From Vicia villosa (lineage: Eukaryota; Streptophyta; Magnoliopsida; Fabales; Fabaceae), in the NCBI RefSeq assembly GCF_029867415.1, contig NC_081184.1:106997692-107061691 (forward strand): 64,000 nt of DNA, given 5' to 3'. Below the pieces are notes generated by a model that saw nothing but the letters and a program-made list of their open reading frames with translations, was not told the DNA's origin and searched no databases. This document shows positions 46,888 through 59,457 of this stretch, one piece after another. The translations under genes were made by a program, and so were the position numbers. Within the stretch, counting starts at the first letter, position 1; each line of letters begins with the position of its first letter.

Positions 46888-48524
46888 CTAGTAAGAGACC
46901 CGTGCTTACGCACGGGTGGTTTTTTTTTTCTGGTGTAGTATTTTTGTAATGATATGAATAATATAAATAAAAGGAATTATAAGCAATATGCATAATTAAA
47001 AGGAATTGTTTTACTTGAATAGAGTTAGAGTTTTATTGATTGCTCTGTTATACTCCCAATTCTCTGAAAATCTAATATCCATAGGAATCATTTTGAAATT
47101 TGAAAATAAATACTTTAGTTTTCAAATTAAAGTCATTATTGTTTAAAATAAAATAGGCATTGTATTGAAAGTGGCCCTTAAGATTAAACATTATTATCTT
47201 ATTCATGTGTTAATTTTGTGTGTAATAAAGAACCATATAAAAAAGGACATGTGAGTTGGAGAAAAAAATAAAATTTTAACAAATGCAAATGTAAAATTTT
47301 AAATATAAATGAAAAATATGAAATAGTTTACTTAATTGTAAATTTAACAATAATTATATAGAAAACAATGATCCACAAAAAAATGTTTAAGATAGGTTAA
47401 GAACACAATAGCAAAATTGGGTCAGGTAATTTAATAATTGACGGTCCAACAACAATTAAAAGAAAATGATATAGATCACTATGGTTTAATTATAAATGAA
47501 AAATAATCATATAACTTCAATTATATTAAATAATCATATAAAAAAATACTATAAGATGGAGATAATAAAAATGAAATATTAACATTTAAAAATAAAAATT
47601 ATCTCTCAACTAATAGTAATTGTTGATTAAAATAAAATAGCTACTATGTTGATAATGACCCGTGAAATAAAAAAATAATTTGATGCGATATAAAATATAT
47701 TTAAAAACAAATGTAAAATAAACAATAATCATGGAAATTTAATTGTATTAAATAATGATAAAAAATCGTGAGATGGAGAAAAAAATAAAAATAAAGATAT
47801 TATCTCTCAAATAAAGACAATGATTGATTAAAATAAAATAGGCATTATGTTGATAGTGACCCGTGAGATAATAAATAAATAAATAAATAGAGAAAAAAAT
47901 TAAAATTAAAGTAAGAAAGTGTGAAAAAATGTGAGAGAAATTTGAAATTTTAATTAAGATAGAGAAAATGTGTAATGATCGATTAAAAAAAATTAAATAT
48001 TAAGTTGATAGTGGCCCGTGAAATAATTAAATATTTTTGGGAATAATAATTAAATGATCGATTATTAATATTTTTTGCGATAATAGATAAATGTTGAAAA
48101 ATTAAAATGAAAGTATGGAAAAATGAAATGCGAAAGAAATTTAAAATTTTTAGTAAGATTAAAATTTAAAAATAGATTATTAAGATTTTTTGTGATAATA
48201 AATAAATTAAGAAAAATTAAAATGAAAGTAAGAAAGTGTGGGAAAATGAAATGTAAAAGAAATTTAAATATGAATTCCATCATCCATGGCTTACATGTGA
48301 TGTCATCATTCATGCAATAAAGTTGTAGGGAAAATGTTATTTAATTCGGACCAATGAAAAGCTAACACTTGGGGCATCCATTCAATAAAGTTGAAAGAGT
48401 GAATACTTAATTTGTTAGTTACAAAAATGACCTTTTATTAGTGCAAATAAATTTTGGTGAAAGGGTAATTTAGGCAATTTGGTCAATCTATTATTAATGT
48501 ATAGATAGTAGAGTAGATAGTAGA
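46888..48524 (-). mobile_element. Helitron 3, non-autonomous, 1.64 kb
   Basis: On the minus strand it starts TCTACTATCTACTCTACTAT (48524) and ends in CTAG at 46891-46888. A hairpin of 8-bp arms ACCCGTGC/GCACGGGT (46898-46917) lies near the end. It lies between host A and T. The left arm of the inverted repeat (about 38915-38935) is the empty site: TTACATTAATATAGGTTTG, matching the joined flanks TTACAATAA|TATACATTTG. The interior repeats phrases such as TTGATTAAAATAAAATAG and GTGACCCGTGARATAA. No Rep/helicase is present. Confidence 0.88.
46898..46917 (-). terminator. Helitron 3 terminal hairpin
   Basis: Arms ACCCGTGC and GCACGGGT with a 4-base loop, close to the CTAG end. It is the same hairpin family as at 13738-13759. 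Confidence 0.85.
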
Positions 48525-48807
48525 TTATTGTAACTAGTCAAATTACTTTATAAAGTTTTCAATAAATTGATCATTCTAAATTAAAAAGTAGATTCTTCTT
48601 AAGAAAATATTTTTCTCTAAAATATTAATATAAAGACAAGCTTATTAAATTATACTACTAACTTTCAAAATTTTGATTCATAGAAATCATTCTGATAGTA
48701 AATATATGGAATCCATGACAAAAATAGTTATTGCATCAATATATGTAGGATCAAATTAACACAAATTTCACCAAAACGTAAATGATTAAATACATAGCTT
48801 TAGATAA

Positions 48808-49655
48808 TTTTTTTTTTACATCCATGTAGGGTGAAGAAATTTTTTACCACTGAAAACCCCAAAATATTCTTTAGATATGCATGCCCGAACGCACTCAAAA
48901 GAAATGTGAGATATTGATTAATTTAGATATGTAAATCCGAACTTACCCCAAAGAAATTTGATATATTAGTTAATTTTCATATGCATATCCGTATTCCAAA
49001 TTTGTTTTGATTTTATTTTAAAAAATATATTTATTTATAATATAGTTATAATATAATTAAACGGGTTATTATTAATAAAGAACAACTTAAATACAAATTA
49101 TTATAAATAAGGAATAAAGAGATTAAATAAAATTTAATTTTGTAATAATTTATTTGTCACAAAATATTTTAAATTATTAAAGTAATTATTATTTTTGGAT
49201 AACTACAACATTATATATTATATTTAATGATAAATTATAAAATTAATTATTTTTTGGATAACTACAACATTATATATTATAACTAATGAAATTATCATGT
49301 TAAAAATATTCTCTTATTAGCATTACAATTTTTAATTTATATTTTAATTAATCTTATATGATAATAATGTGTTGATTTAAATATTTAATAGATTGATATT
49401 ATTATATCTTGATTATAATGATATATATTTAATTATATATTTTGACTAATATAATTAATAATACTATTAATTCACCTTGATTTTAATTTTTTAATAAATA
49501 TTAGGTTATTTCAGAAATATATCTCCGAAAAATGTTAACAACAAAAATTGAGTTATTCCGGAAATGTATCTCCGAAAACACTAAAAAATTATGAATTTTT
49601 TTAGGACAAAAAAGAATTTTTTTTTCAAAATTTACTAATGGATATATAGAGAAAT
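48808..49655. repeat. Extra segment in right arm with short internal repeats
   Basis: Absent from the left arm of the inverted repeat, so probably inserted. It holds two or three copies of a roughly 55-65 bp unit (TTAGATATGCATGCCCGAAC.., about 48875; TTAGATATGTAAATCCGAAC.., about 48923; a shorter third near 48977). It also holds a direct pair GAAATRTATCTCCGAAAA (about 49513 and 49561). Ends and class are not resolved. Confidence 0.5.
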
Positions 49656-50775
49656 TCTCTAGTTTTATAACATCTTATATTCATCAAAATTTGTATTTCA
49701 AATACAAGGTTAGTTGAGAATTTAAGAATTATTATTATTTAAGTTTACCAATCATGATATGAAAACATCCTTCCTTTTACTTTAAAAATATTACTCTAAA
49801 TTTAAAAGTCCTTAAAAAGGATTATTTTCTATATGACAGTAAATTCATACCAAATGTGATATTGATTTAACAATTCTTTAGAAATTATTGCTTCTGTCAA
49901 AATGCTTTTTTTTTTCCCTAATGGTAAGTACACCCAACACACATCCATAGATCAACAATTAATTTCTAAAATAAAAAGTTTTTACACATGAAATTTTAGA
50001 AATTTTTCTTCTCCATAACTCTTTCCAATTTAATACTCATATTCCATGAATGGTTTTACACTCTGAGTTACTATTTTTCAAGCAAAATCATAAGTTTCAA
50101 GATAGATAATTAAGTGAAAGGTGAAGAGTTATACTATTATTTACTAAATGGAAAGAAAAAAAAAATCATACCCAATTCAATTTGTGAGCTTTCAAAAATG
50201 AAGAAATGATGTAGAGGAGAAGAGAAGATGTAGAGGAAAAGAGTGATATGATGTGTGAATTTAAAATCTGTGATGGTGTGAATTTTGATTTTCTCATGAC
50301 ATGTATTTATGATCAATAGCATTGATCCATGCCCATTGAATGAAATAGTGTTGGGGATATGGTTGTTCCCCAACAATTAGATCTCTCTCCCACGCAAAAT
50401 TCATCATGACTTAGATAAAATATCATGATATTTTAGTTACTACTAAAAAATATATTTGGCAATTTACTTATATTATTAACTGATGGCAACGTAAGCAAAT
50501 AGATTTAAAAAATCATATTTTAACCGAAATATACACATAGAAAAAGTACTCGGAACGAATAACAGTCCAACGCACATTTGATCAAAAAATAAAAATAGAC
50601 ATATTAAAATGATCGACGCGGTACAAAGTTTAATAAAACAGGTTGAAAATGATCAAAATCATAAATTAAAATACCTGGCTAAATAGGCTATGACAGATAA
50701 AAATATGACTGTAAATGGCGTCAAAAAAAATAAAACGAGCTTACCAACACGATGTAGGAGGCGTAAATTAAAATA

Positions 50776-53251
50776 AAAACAATTAAAAAAATGAAAATTA
50801 AAAAAAAAGTCCAAGTCAGGGGGTGCATCGCATGGGCAAGGTGTGTGTGTAGGCAGAATGATCAGGCCCAGTCCAATTGGTTGATAAAAGAACAAAGCTC
50901 AATTTAAACAAAAAAAAGAGCAATGGACTTCGGAGGGGGTACGCATAGCAAATAGGCCCAATGAATAATCCATTTTATTTTATCTATTAAAACATTACTA
51001 TTACTATTATTATTAAAAACAAAAAAAAAATAAAATGATCAACCAATGAGAATTTGACACCTCACACATTTGAATTCAAAATATGGCGTCAGCTTCATCT
51101 TCTTAGGCGAGAGTGCCACCACGCCGGTTGCCTCATAGCGGCGGCGATGGTGGTTTCATCTCCAGAAATTTAAACAAACACCACTACTCCACTCGATTTC
51201 ATGCTTTGAATCCAAATATGGCCTTAATTTTCTCTAATTTGACCTCAAACTCACTCAATCAAGCACAATAGTTAAAACCTTATGAATTTCAAATCCAAAT
51301 TAAATCACATAAAGCAAAAATCAATGCCTAATTGTTTAGGGCTTCGGCTCGTGTTTTCACCAACAATTGATTCGTATGAAGAAATATACAAAATGATGCT
51401 GAAATGATGAAGTTCGAGGTGCCTGAAACCCTACCTATCAGAGTGTGTCTGATGCCTCTTCACAATGAAGAAGAATATAAGAAAACGATTGGAAAAGCTT
51501 TAGTGATGTTCCAGGAGAGTGAATATATGATTATTTTTCCTTGAATCTTGCTGAAACTCTCAAACCAAGTCCACTTGCATCATGCTGAAATCCATACTTG
51601 AACAAAAAAATTGATGATGTTGAAGCTTTAATAATGCACACAGAAATTTGGAATTGGAGTGTAGATGAAGATCGTATGAAGTAATCTCAGAAAAATCCAA
51701 GAGAATTGAAGATTCGATGTTGAGAAAGTTGATAGAATTTGAGAGTTTTTTTGGATCACAAATATGGTGAATGAAGCAATTTGGAGGGAACAAGCTTATA
51801 TAGTGAGGTGAATTAGGCTAGGGATGCGGTTTGGATCCAAAGCTAAGGCTCAGAGTTTGTTTGTTCAACATTGAACTTCAAGTTGCAGGTTCCGATCAAA
51901 TGAACTCCAAGCTTGGTGTACCAAGCTTTGGCTCAAATTTTAGGGTTGGTTTAAGTTGCATTTGGTTTGGATAATGAGATGGCACTGACGTAACTTGTTA
52001 AGCAAGTTTAAATTCAAATTCACAAAATCTGCTTATGGAAATTTGCAAGCTTGGTTGGTCATGGTAGCAGGCGCGTGGTTTGTCCATTTTGGGAAATTGT
52101 TTTTGAGTGATTTTGTGTACGAATTTCAAGCTACATTATTGAGGTACAAATCACGAAGTAGACTGGTTTTAGTCATGGTGCAAAGGTGATGCCAATTTGC
52201 TTTTGTGTGGATAGTTTTGATAACATCAATTTGGAATCAATTTCTGGACAGATTTTGGTATCATGAAATAAGGCATGCTTTGAACCAAATTGGAGTTATT
52301 TTGAATTGTTTTTGTGATGTATTAATAGCAATATGACTATTGGTTATATTGAACATGAGTGATGATGAACGAACACTTGAATAAAGCCTAGTGAATGTAT
52401 TATTTGGACACTTGAATAAATGGACTTTGAACTTGAACTTTTCAAGCTTAAACTTGAAACTTTTGAATGATGATGAATGAAACATATAATTTGGACTTGA
52501 AACCACGATGAATGCATTAAACTTCTAACTTGCTTTCCAAGTAAATGCACCTTCCAATTTTATATGTTTACTAATTTTGATCCACCCAACTACTTTTGGC
52601 ATTTTGAACTTAAATCATCACTTGAATAAGTACTTCTCAATTATCCATGAAAATCAACATGCATCATCAACTTGAAAGAATAACATAGCCTTGAGCATAA
52701 TAAATCCATAAATCATATCTTGTACCATGGCGATTATCTTGACTTGATGACAAATGATCTCAACACAAAAGTAATGCCCCTTAAGAAAGTCCCTTGATGA
52801 TGAAACTTGAAGATTTAAAGCTCAACAAGATCAAGCAATGAACAAATAAGCCCTAATCCTCATTGAGATGTACAATGATGAATAAATGACTTGAGATTTT
52901 GATAAGAAACCAAACACTAACTCATGGCATTCTCAATTGAAACACTGATGAAACCCTAAGCATATCAATACTCTTGAGAAATCTTGATGAAGATGACTTT
53001 GTATCTTGATGATTCTTGATAAAGAGCTATGCTTAAGATGATGTGAATTCAAACCCTTTCTTAGGAACCAATGAATTAACCTTTGAATAGGGAAAACCAA
53101 AATCACAAGAAAACCTCTTGATCTCATGTCTTAACAATTCATGAAATGAGTGATTGTATAGTACTATGACCTAATGGAATATGCATATGGATGTGAATCA
53201 AAATCCAATCAGAGATAGAAGCGTGACGGAAAATTTTGGAGTGCAATAGTT
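50776..53251 (-). mobile_element. Reverse-oriented Ogre-like LTR fragment
   Basis: Ends near 53251 with GGAAAATTTTGGAGTGCAAT, a decayed reverse complement of the TGTTGCACCCCAAAATTTGC start. The block between it and the inverted-repeat arm contains no gene. Around 51060-51170 it has gene-leader-like GC-richer sequence. 52300-53100 contains many CTTGA/TTGAA phrases. It directly precedes resumed copia coding at 53252. Confidence 0.5.
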
Positions 53252-54381
53252 GGTGCTTACAGTGTATTCAATCCAATTAATGAGAATATCATGATGAGTC
53301 AAGATATTGTGATTGATGAAAATTTTGCCTGGGATTCTAATTCTGGTAATGCAATTAACAAGCCATTAATGAGCTACGACTTCAATGAAGAAACTGATGA
53401 AGTCAAAGTAGAAGAAATTGTTGATATTCCAGTCGAAGCAATTGCTGACATTCTCGACACAGTTGAAGTCGAAGAGGGTGTGGCTAGTACAAGCCAAAGA
53501 CCTCAAAGAACTAGAGTTCGTCCAGCAAGACTTCATGACTATGAAGTGGCTAGTGATGATGAAGTCACACTAGATGGAGAATTTGTTCACTTTGCTTTAC
53601 TCGCAGGTACTGAACTAATAAACTATAGTGAGGCTTTAAAGAATAATAAATGGAAGTCTGCTATGTTATAAGAGTTACAAGCTATCGAAAGAAACAACAC
53701 ATGGAAGTTAGTCGAATTGCCAGCACACACATAAAAGATATCAAAGTGAAGTGGGTGTTCAAGTTGAAACAAAATGTTGATGGGTCGATACAAAGACATA
53801 AGACGAGATTGGCAGTTTGAGCATTTATTTAGAGAGAAGGACTCGACTACTCCTAAGTATTTGCACTAGTAGCAAGATTGAAGAATTTTCGACTATAAGT
53901 ATTTTCACATAGATGTAAAATCAGCATTTTTGAATGGACCCTTAGATGAAGAGGTCTATGTCACACAACCTCTAGGGTTTGTGATTCAGGAGGAAGCGAG
54001 TAAGGTGTATAGGTTGCACAAAGCGCTGAATGGCCTCAAGCAGGCACCTAGGGCATGTAACAAGAAGATCAACTCAAACTTGGTCGAATTGGGATTTGTC
54101 AATTGAAAATTTGAGTATGGTGTCTATGTTCAGGTTGTAGCACAAGATATAACAATCATCTGCTTATATGTCGATGACTTGCTGGTAACTGGAAATAGCT
54201 TGGAGAACCTGTCGAAGTACAAAGAGCTGATGAAGAGGAAATTTGAAATGTTGGATCCAGGAAACTTGTCGTATTTCCTAGGCATGAAATTTCAAATATC
54301 GAAGCAAGGTATGATGTTATATCAAAGGAGGTATGTCAAAGAGATACTCAAGAGATTTAAGATAGAAGACTCGAATCCTGC
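53252..54381 (+). pseudogene. Copia integrase C-terminus and reverse transcriptase relic, part 1
   Basis: Resumes copia coding with INENIMMSQDIVIDENFAWD, a spacer, and SQRPQRTRVRPARLHDYEVA. The RT then reads in broken frames: [46 protein letters not shown] near 54040, a YVDDLLVTGNSLENL catalytic box at about 54168-54210, and LDPGNLSYFLGMKFQISKQG. It is cut at 54381 by the gypsy element and resumes at 60796. Multiple stops and frameshifts make it a dead copy. Confidence 0.88.
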
Positions 54382-55697
54382 TGATCGATAAAATAACAAG
54401 TGTACTATTTTGCCTCTGTAGTAATAAGGGGGAAATCTCCGATTGTCAATCTCAAGGACTGCGTGATGCTATAGAGTTGTGTTTCAATTAAATTAAAATA
54501 AAGCCTTTGGGGTTTTGGGTTTGGAAATTATGAATTAAATTACAAATAAAAGTAAAAGATTGATTTGGCCAAATATGAGTAACATGCCAGGGTAGGTGTG
54601 CGCATTAACATGTAACAACTCAAAATCCTTATTTCAATAACAACTTATCAATCTTCAACTACCGGTTCTCAAGAATGTTTACCCCTAATTCCTCAGCGAG
54701 CAAACCTTTAATCATTCATCCTAAATCCTAATTCCTTAGCGAATTATGATGAAATTAAGTAATTGAGTTATCAAGAACGTCCCGGTTACTATAGGGTATC
54801 CTTATTCCTAGGCAATATGTACTATAATATAATTGTACAAATATCCTAACAGTGGCGGTCCAGCCTAAGTGCTAGTCATACATGAATCCCGTTGGTCTGA
54901 CAAGGAAAGCTTTAACAACATTGTACAATTAAATTGAATATGAAAGACAAATAAATTATTGAAATTGGGAAATCAAAGTCATTACAGATGTTAATCAGGG
55001 ACACCGCCTTAGCATTGGAGGGTTTAGCTACTCATATTGTTCAAATAAAACAAAATATAAAATAGAGACATTATAAAAATTTAGATCAAATTTGATCTTC
55101 AATCGCTTCCGTTCATGAAAACCTTCTTCTCTTCCAACCCCTTGTGTTCTCCAATCTTCAATAGTATATTCTTCTTTCAGCAAAAAATTCCTCTAACTCA
55201 TCGTGAAAACTTTTCTAAATAGTGTAGACTCACTTAGGTCAATTGGAAATACTGAAAACACCCCTCTGGGTCCCAAATGGTGAAAAAACATAAAAGTACT
55301 CAAATTTAGAGTCACTGGCCAATACAGGCCGTGTCTGGCAACATGGGCACCCGTGTTGGCCCCATGGAACCAACCAAAACTTGTTTTTGCTTCAGACATG
55401 CTGACACGCGCGGCCGTGTCAGCCCCTTGGAATCCCACTTTTCTTCTTTTTCGAGCTCAAGGTTCCGTCTCCTGACACCGTCCGTGTCCGGTGACACAGG
55501 TGGCCGTGTCAGGCCTCCTATAACATGATATTTTGCATTTTTTCACACCAAATGGTCCCGATTATTCATTCAAACCTACACGCAATTAAACACACAACCA
55601 AAGCATAAAATATAGAAAAATGCAATAAAACGCTTGACAATGCAAAGGAAAGATAACTGAACTAACTGATAAATAAATGTGTAAAAACCACCGATCA
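54382..55697 (-). repeat. LTR of gypsy element (left copy)
   Basis: TGATCGATAAAATAACAAG ... AAACCACCGATCA. The GACACGG/CCGTGTC palindrome cluster at 55320-55515 is shorter than in the right copy. Confidence 0.9.
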
Positions 55698-56766
55698 AAC
55701 ACCCTCAAATTTAAACCGTTGCTTGACCTTAAGCGACAATTACAAGAGAGACTGACCATCACAGCATACCGGTATTGATACGTGAGATTTCTGTTCTGAT
55801 TGATCAAGAGATAGTTAGTCCGGCATTCACATGACGAGAAGAGTTTCTGCGAGAACATTTAAAACCTTAGCTCCCCTTTCGGATACCTCTTTAACTATGC
55901 TTTGTACTTAAGTCTCGTTCCGATTTTCCTCCTCTTTCATTCAGACAATCAAATTAAGGCACTGAGAATTTATGATAATCATCACATGCATAAGACAAAT
56001 CAAGAATTCATTTTTTTCCGTCACCAAATGAGCAGCTTTCGCTACTTTTATTTACCGATGAAATTTTCAAACTTTGCAATTATATATTATCCTTATTTGG
56101 AAAACATTTTGGGATCAACTTCCTTTGAGCTGAATAACCAGGTGAGGGTCACCAACTTAGTGGGCTAATTTCCTTTTACCGCATTTTCATCATTTGGTGC
56201 CACTTTATTTATTTCTCACCCAATCATACATGCATGTGAATCTACATTATGCCAGACTGTATAGAAAAATTACTTAAGGAGTACTTCTCAGGATTCAAGT
56301 ACTATGGTACAAATCTACACGTTAGACTCGTATCTCTTTTTAGGAAACCAAGGGTGTTCAAACAAACCCCCTTTCTGTCATATTATTCCGAACTTCCTGC
56401 GCTCAACCAACCATCCCTTCATCTCTATATACTATTCTCGTTTGCTTTTTAGATCAGAAACTCTTATGAAAAATAGCAATTTCGGTCAAATTTGGGAAGA
56501 ACTCAATGTATGGTTTTACGTATCATAACAACAACATCAAATAGAAAAATGCAAGAGTAAAATCCTCTCCCAAACTTGAACTAAACATTGTCCGCAATGT
56601 TTAAGAACAAGCCCGAGAGGGGTAACTTACAGAGGGTACTGCAACTCCAGCTGCCATTTTCTAGTTTTCACCCGAAATGCCCCCTTTTATTTCCTTAAAA
56701 ACAAAACAAACACAAAATGAAACTACGTTATTAAAAGCGTGGGTTGCCTCCCACGAAGCGTTTCGT

Positions 56767-59313
56767 TTAACGTCGCATGCCTCGACGGTCCACTACCCTT
56801 TTGTATGGAGGGTATTTCCTCTTCCAATCCTTGTTCCTTGTCACCTTCGCAACCAAGAACTCATGAAGATGAAAAGCATGGACCACTTTTCTCTTCAACT
56901 TACTTCCCACTTTCATCTCCCCACCTTGATTTTCCTTCTTCTTTTTATTCTTGACCTCTTCGACGAACTTAGGAACTTTAGTAGATGCATGAGTTACGAC
57001 CACCTGAGAGACTATGCCTGAAACTTTTTCTGGGAGACGTTGTAGACTTTTTCTTTCTCCCTCACTCCTAATCATACCAACCAAAAATTGATTGCCCCCT
57101 GCACCTTTGCTTTTGACTCCCAACACCTTTAGTGTCATCTCCTCATCAAATGATTTTACTGTTAGTGTCCCTTTTCTCAAGATCCAAATTGAAGCGACTA
57201 GTAAGAAAAAATGGTAGCCCAAGAAGGATGGGAGTCTCTTCATCTTCAGGAATGTCCATAATATGGAAATCAACTAGGAAGACAAACTTGTCAATCTCTA
57301 ATAATACATCTTCATCTATTCCATATCATTTTTTAATGGTGTGATCAGCGAATTTTAACTTTGTCTCCCACTAGCTTATTTTTCCAATCTCAAGCTTTTT
57401 GAAGATAGAAAATGGCATTAAACTCACACTAGAACCAAAATCAATCAGCAACTTCTTGAACACTTTGTCATTGATGGTACACGATATTGCCACCGCTCCA
57501 AGGTCTTTCTTTTTGATTGGGATCTTCCTTTTCGGCGAGACTCTACCACACTTTTCAGTTTCCACTTCAGGCTCACCTCCCACTGGTCTCTTTTTAGAAA
57601 TCACTTCTTTCATAAATTTCTTGTACAAAGGCATATTCTCAAGTGCTTTAAAGAAAGGTAAGTTAATCTCTAACTTTTTGAACATTGCAGCAAACTTCTC
57701 AAAATCCTTCTCTTTCGAATCCTTCTTGGCTACTCTAGAGGGGGATGGTAATTTGATCACCGGTTTAACCTCCTTCTTTTTTTTCTCTTCAAGTGGATTA
57801 ACCGGTAGTGCCACTACTTTAGGTTCTTTCGGATTTTCTCTCACCTCCAGATCTACCTCTATAACCAGGTTCTCATCTATTTATGTTTCTTCATACTCTG
57901 GCACTTCCTGACTTCTTGTTGTGACAGCATTGATATTCTCTTTGTCTTTCGGATTTTTCATAATTGAGCTCGGAAGAGTACCTTGTGCCTGTAGAGTGAG
58001 ATTTGTGCTATTTGCCCCACTTGAACTTCCAGATTTTTTATTGAAGTTGTGGTGTTCCTATGGTTGTTTCTTGTCTCTTCTTGAAACTGAGAATATTGTC
58101 CAGCCAATCTCTCAATAGCTACTTCCCATTCTACCTTCTGAGGAACTTGTTGTTGTTGATCTTTCTAGGAGAAGTTTGGATGATTCTTCCACCCCGAATT
58201 ATAGGTGTTAGAATATGGATTGTTCTGCTTCAAGAACTTTATCTCTTCAATCTGTTGAGGAGTTGCAAAACAATACATAGTTTGGTAAGGGCCATTACAA
58301 ATCTCACAGCTGACAGTCTGAGCCGGTTGAACTTGAACCACCTGTTGTGTACCTATATTCATAGCTTTCAATTTTTTTCAACTTCTGCAGCTATTGCATT
58401 TTCAACCCGAATTTTATTTGTTTCCAGCTTCAGATCAATAACTCCTTCAGGCTTTCTTACACACCTATCATACAACTCTCGATGCTCATTAGCCGCAATT
58501 GCTTCAATTATCTTTTTGATACCAGGGGATGTTGTAAAATTGGATGAGCCACCGACTGTAGTATCAATCAACTATTTGGTCTTAATTCTAAGACCATTCA
58601 CGAACATCTGCATCTGCTCAGTCTGATCCATATTGTGAGTGGGACATGCCACGAGGATCCTTTTGAATCTTTTGTAGGCATCGCCCAAGGACTCACCCTC
58701 TTTTTGCTTGAAGTTCAAGATTTCATACCTCTTTCTTATAAATACAGATGCTGGAAAATACTCAGTCAAGAAAGCCTTTTCGATATCTTCCCATGAAGTA
58801 ATACTGCCCGTTGGAAGAGAATTAAACCACTCTTCGACATCTTCCACTAATGCAAACAGAAACATTCGCAACTTTTTTGCTTCATCTGTGTGCCCATTAA
58901 TCTTGAGAGTAGTGTTCATAGTTAGGAATCTTTGCATATGTTTGTTGGCATCTTCATCGACCTTTCCGGTGAAGGGTCTTCTCTCAAGTTAAGTGATGGT
59001 GCTCGGATGCAGCTGGAAATTGGGCACATTTATCGGTTGTTTATAATTGTCAACCTACCACCCGGTGTATTTGCCCTACCATAGTCCCCAAGAAGCCTTT
59101 CTCGAGGCTCCCCATAATTGTCTCTGACTCTGTATCTGATTTTGACCCTGTATCTGAATGATTAGAAGCTTCTTCCTCATTTTTTGGTTCTGGAATTACG
59201 GGTTCTATGGTTGACTCTGCCAGTCTTGCTTGTTTAGCTTGTCTGAGCCTAGTGTGCAAAGATCTTTCTGGTTCTGCGTCAAAAGGTAAATCAGATGAGG
59301 ACTTTCCTCGCAT
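56767..59313 (-). pseudogene. Gypsy (Athila/Tat-like) gag-protease, broken
   Basis: Minus-strand pieces run in order. An N-terminal Gag frame from 59313 (RLRQAKQARLAESTIEP.., MGSLEKGF) is followed by RRPFTGKVDEDANKHMQRFL across a stop. The Gag core lies at 58937-58572 (ALVEDVEEWFNSLPTGSITS, FLTEYFPASV, QKEGESLGDAYKRFKRILVA). A cysteine-rich remnant CEICNGPYQTMYC is at about 58320, and a linker rich in Lys/Glu follows. The protease-like DFGSSVSLMPFSIFKKLEIG (about 57430) aligns with the usual D-x-G-A-S-V-x-L-M-P box. Finally VKSFDEEMTLKVLG lies near 57160. It ends near 56767 with no polymerase. At least four frame breaks are present. Confidence 0.85.
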
Positions 59314-59433
59314 ACAAAGATTAGAATAGATTAGTTAAAATTAAGAAAAATAACAATAATAAAGCTGAAAATAAAATTTTAGTTGACGAGCAACAAAATT
59401 TTAATTGAACAAAAAAAACTCTATACTATGGCA

Positions 59434-59451
59434 GTCCGCGGCAACGGCCCA
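59434..59451 (-). other. Primer-binding site of gypsy element
   Basis: TGGGCCGTTGCCGCGGAC on the minus strand, six bases inside the right LTR. It differs by a few bases from the TGGCGCCGTTGCCGGGGA site frequent in plant Athila/Tat elements. Confidence 0.7.
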
Positions 59452-59457
59452 AAAACT

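Larger units (their letters stand above)
37235..50775. repeat. Large interrupted inverted repeat
   Basis: Left arm 37235-40732, short centre 40733-40892, right arm 40893-50775. Matching anchors include 37640 (CCTTATCCCCAACACTATTTC) with 50340-50370, 38890-39150 with 46620-46890 and 48525-48545, and 40600-40730 with 40895-41040. The right arm has been expanded by a solo LTR (42446-46612), Helitron 3 (46888-48524) and an extra piece of about 0.85 kb (48808-49655). Arm similarity is moderate, with scattered substitutions and indels, so this is not a recent fold-back duplication. Confidence 0.85.

Noticed and set aside
57399..57911. 170-residue plus-strand open frame
   Set aside because: Antisense of the gypsy protease region, whose minus-strand reading has the DFGSSVSLMP box.
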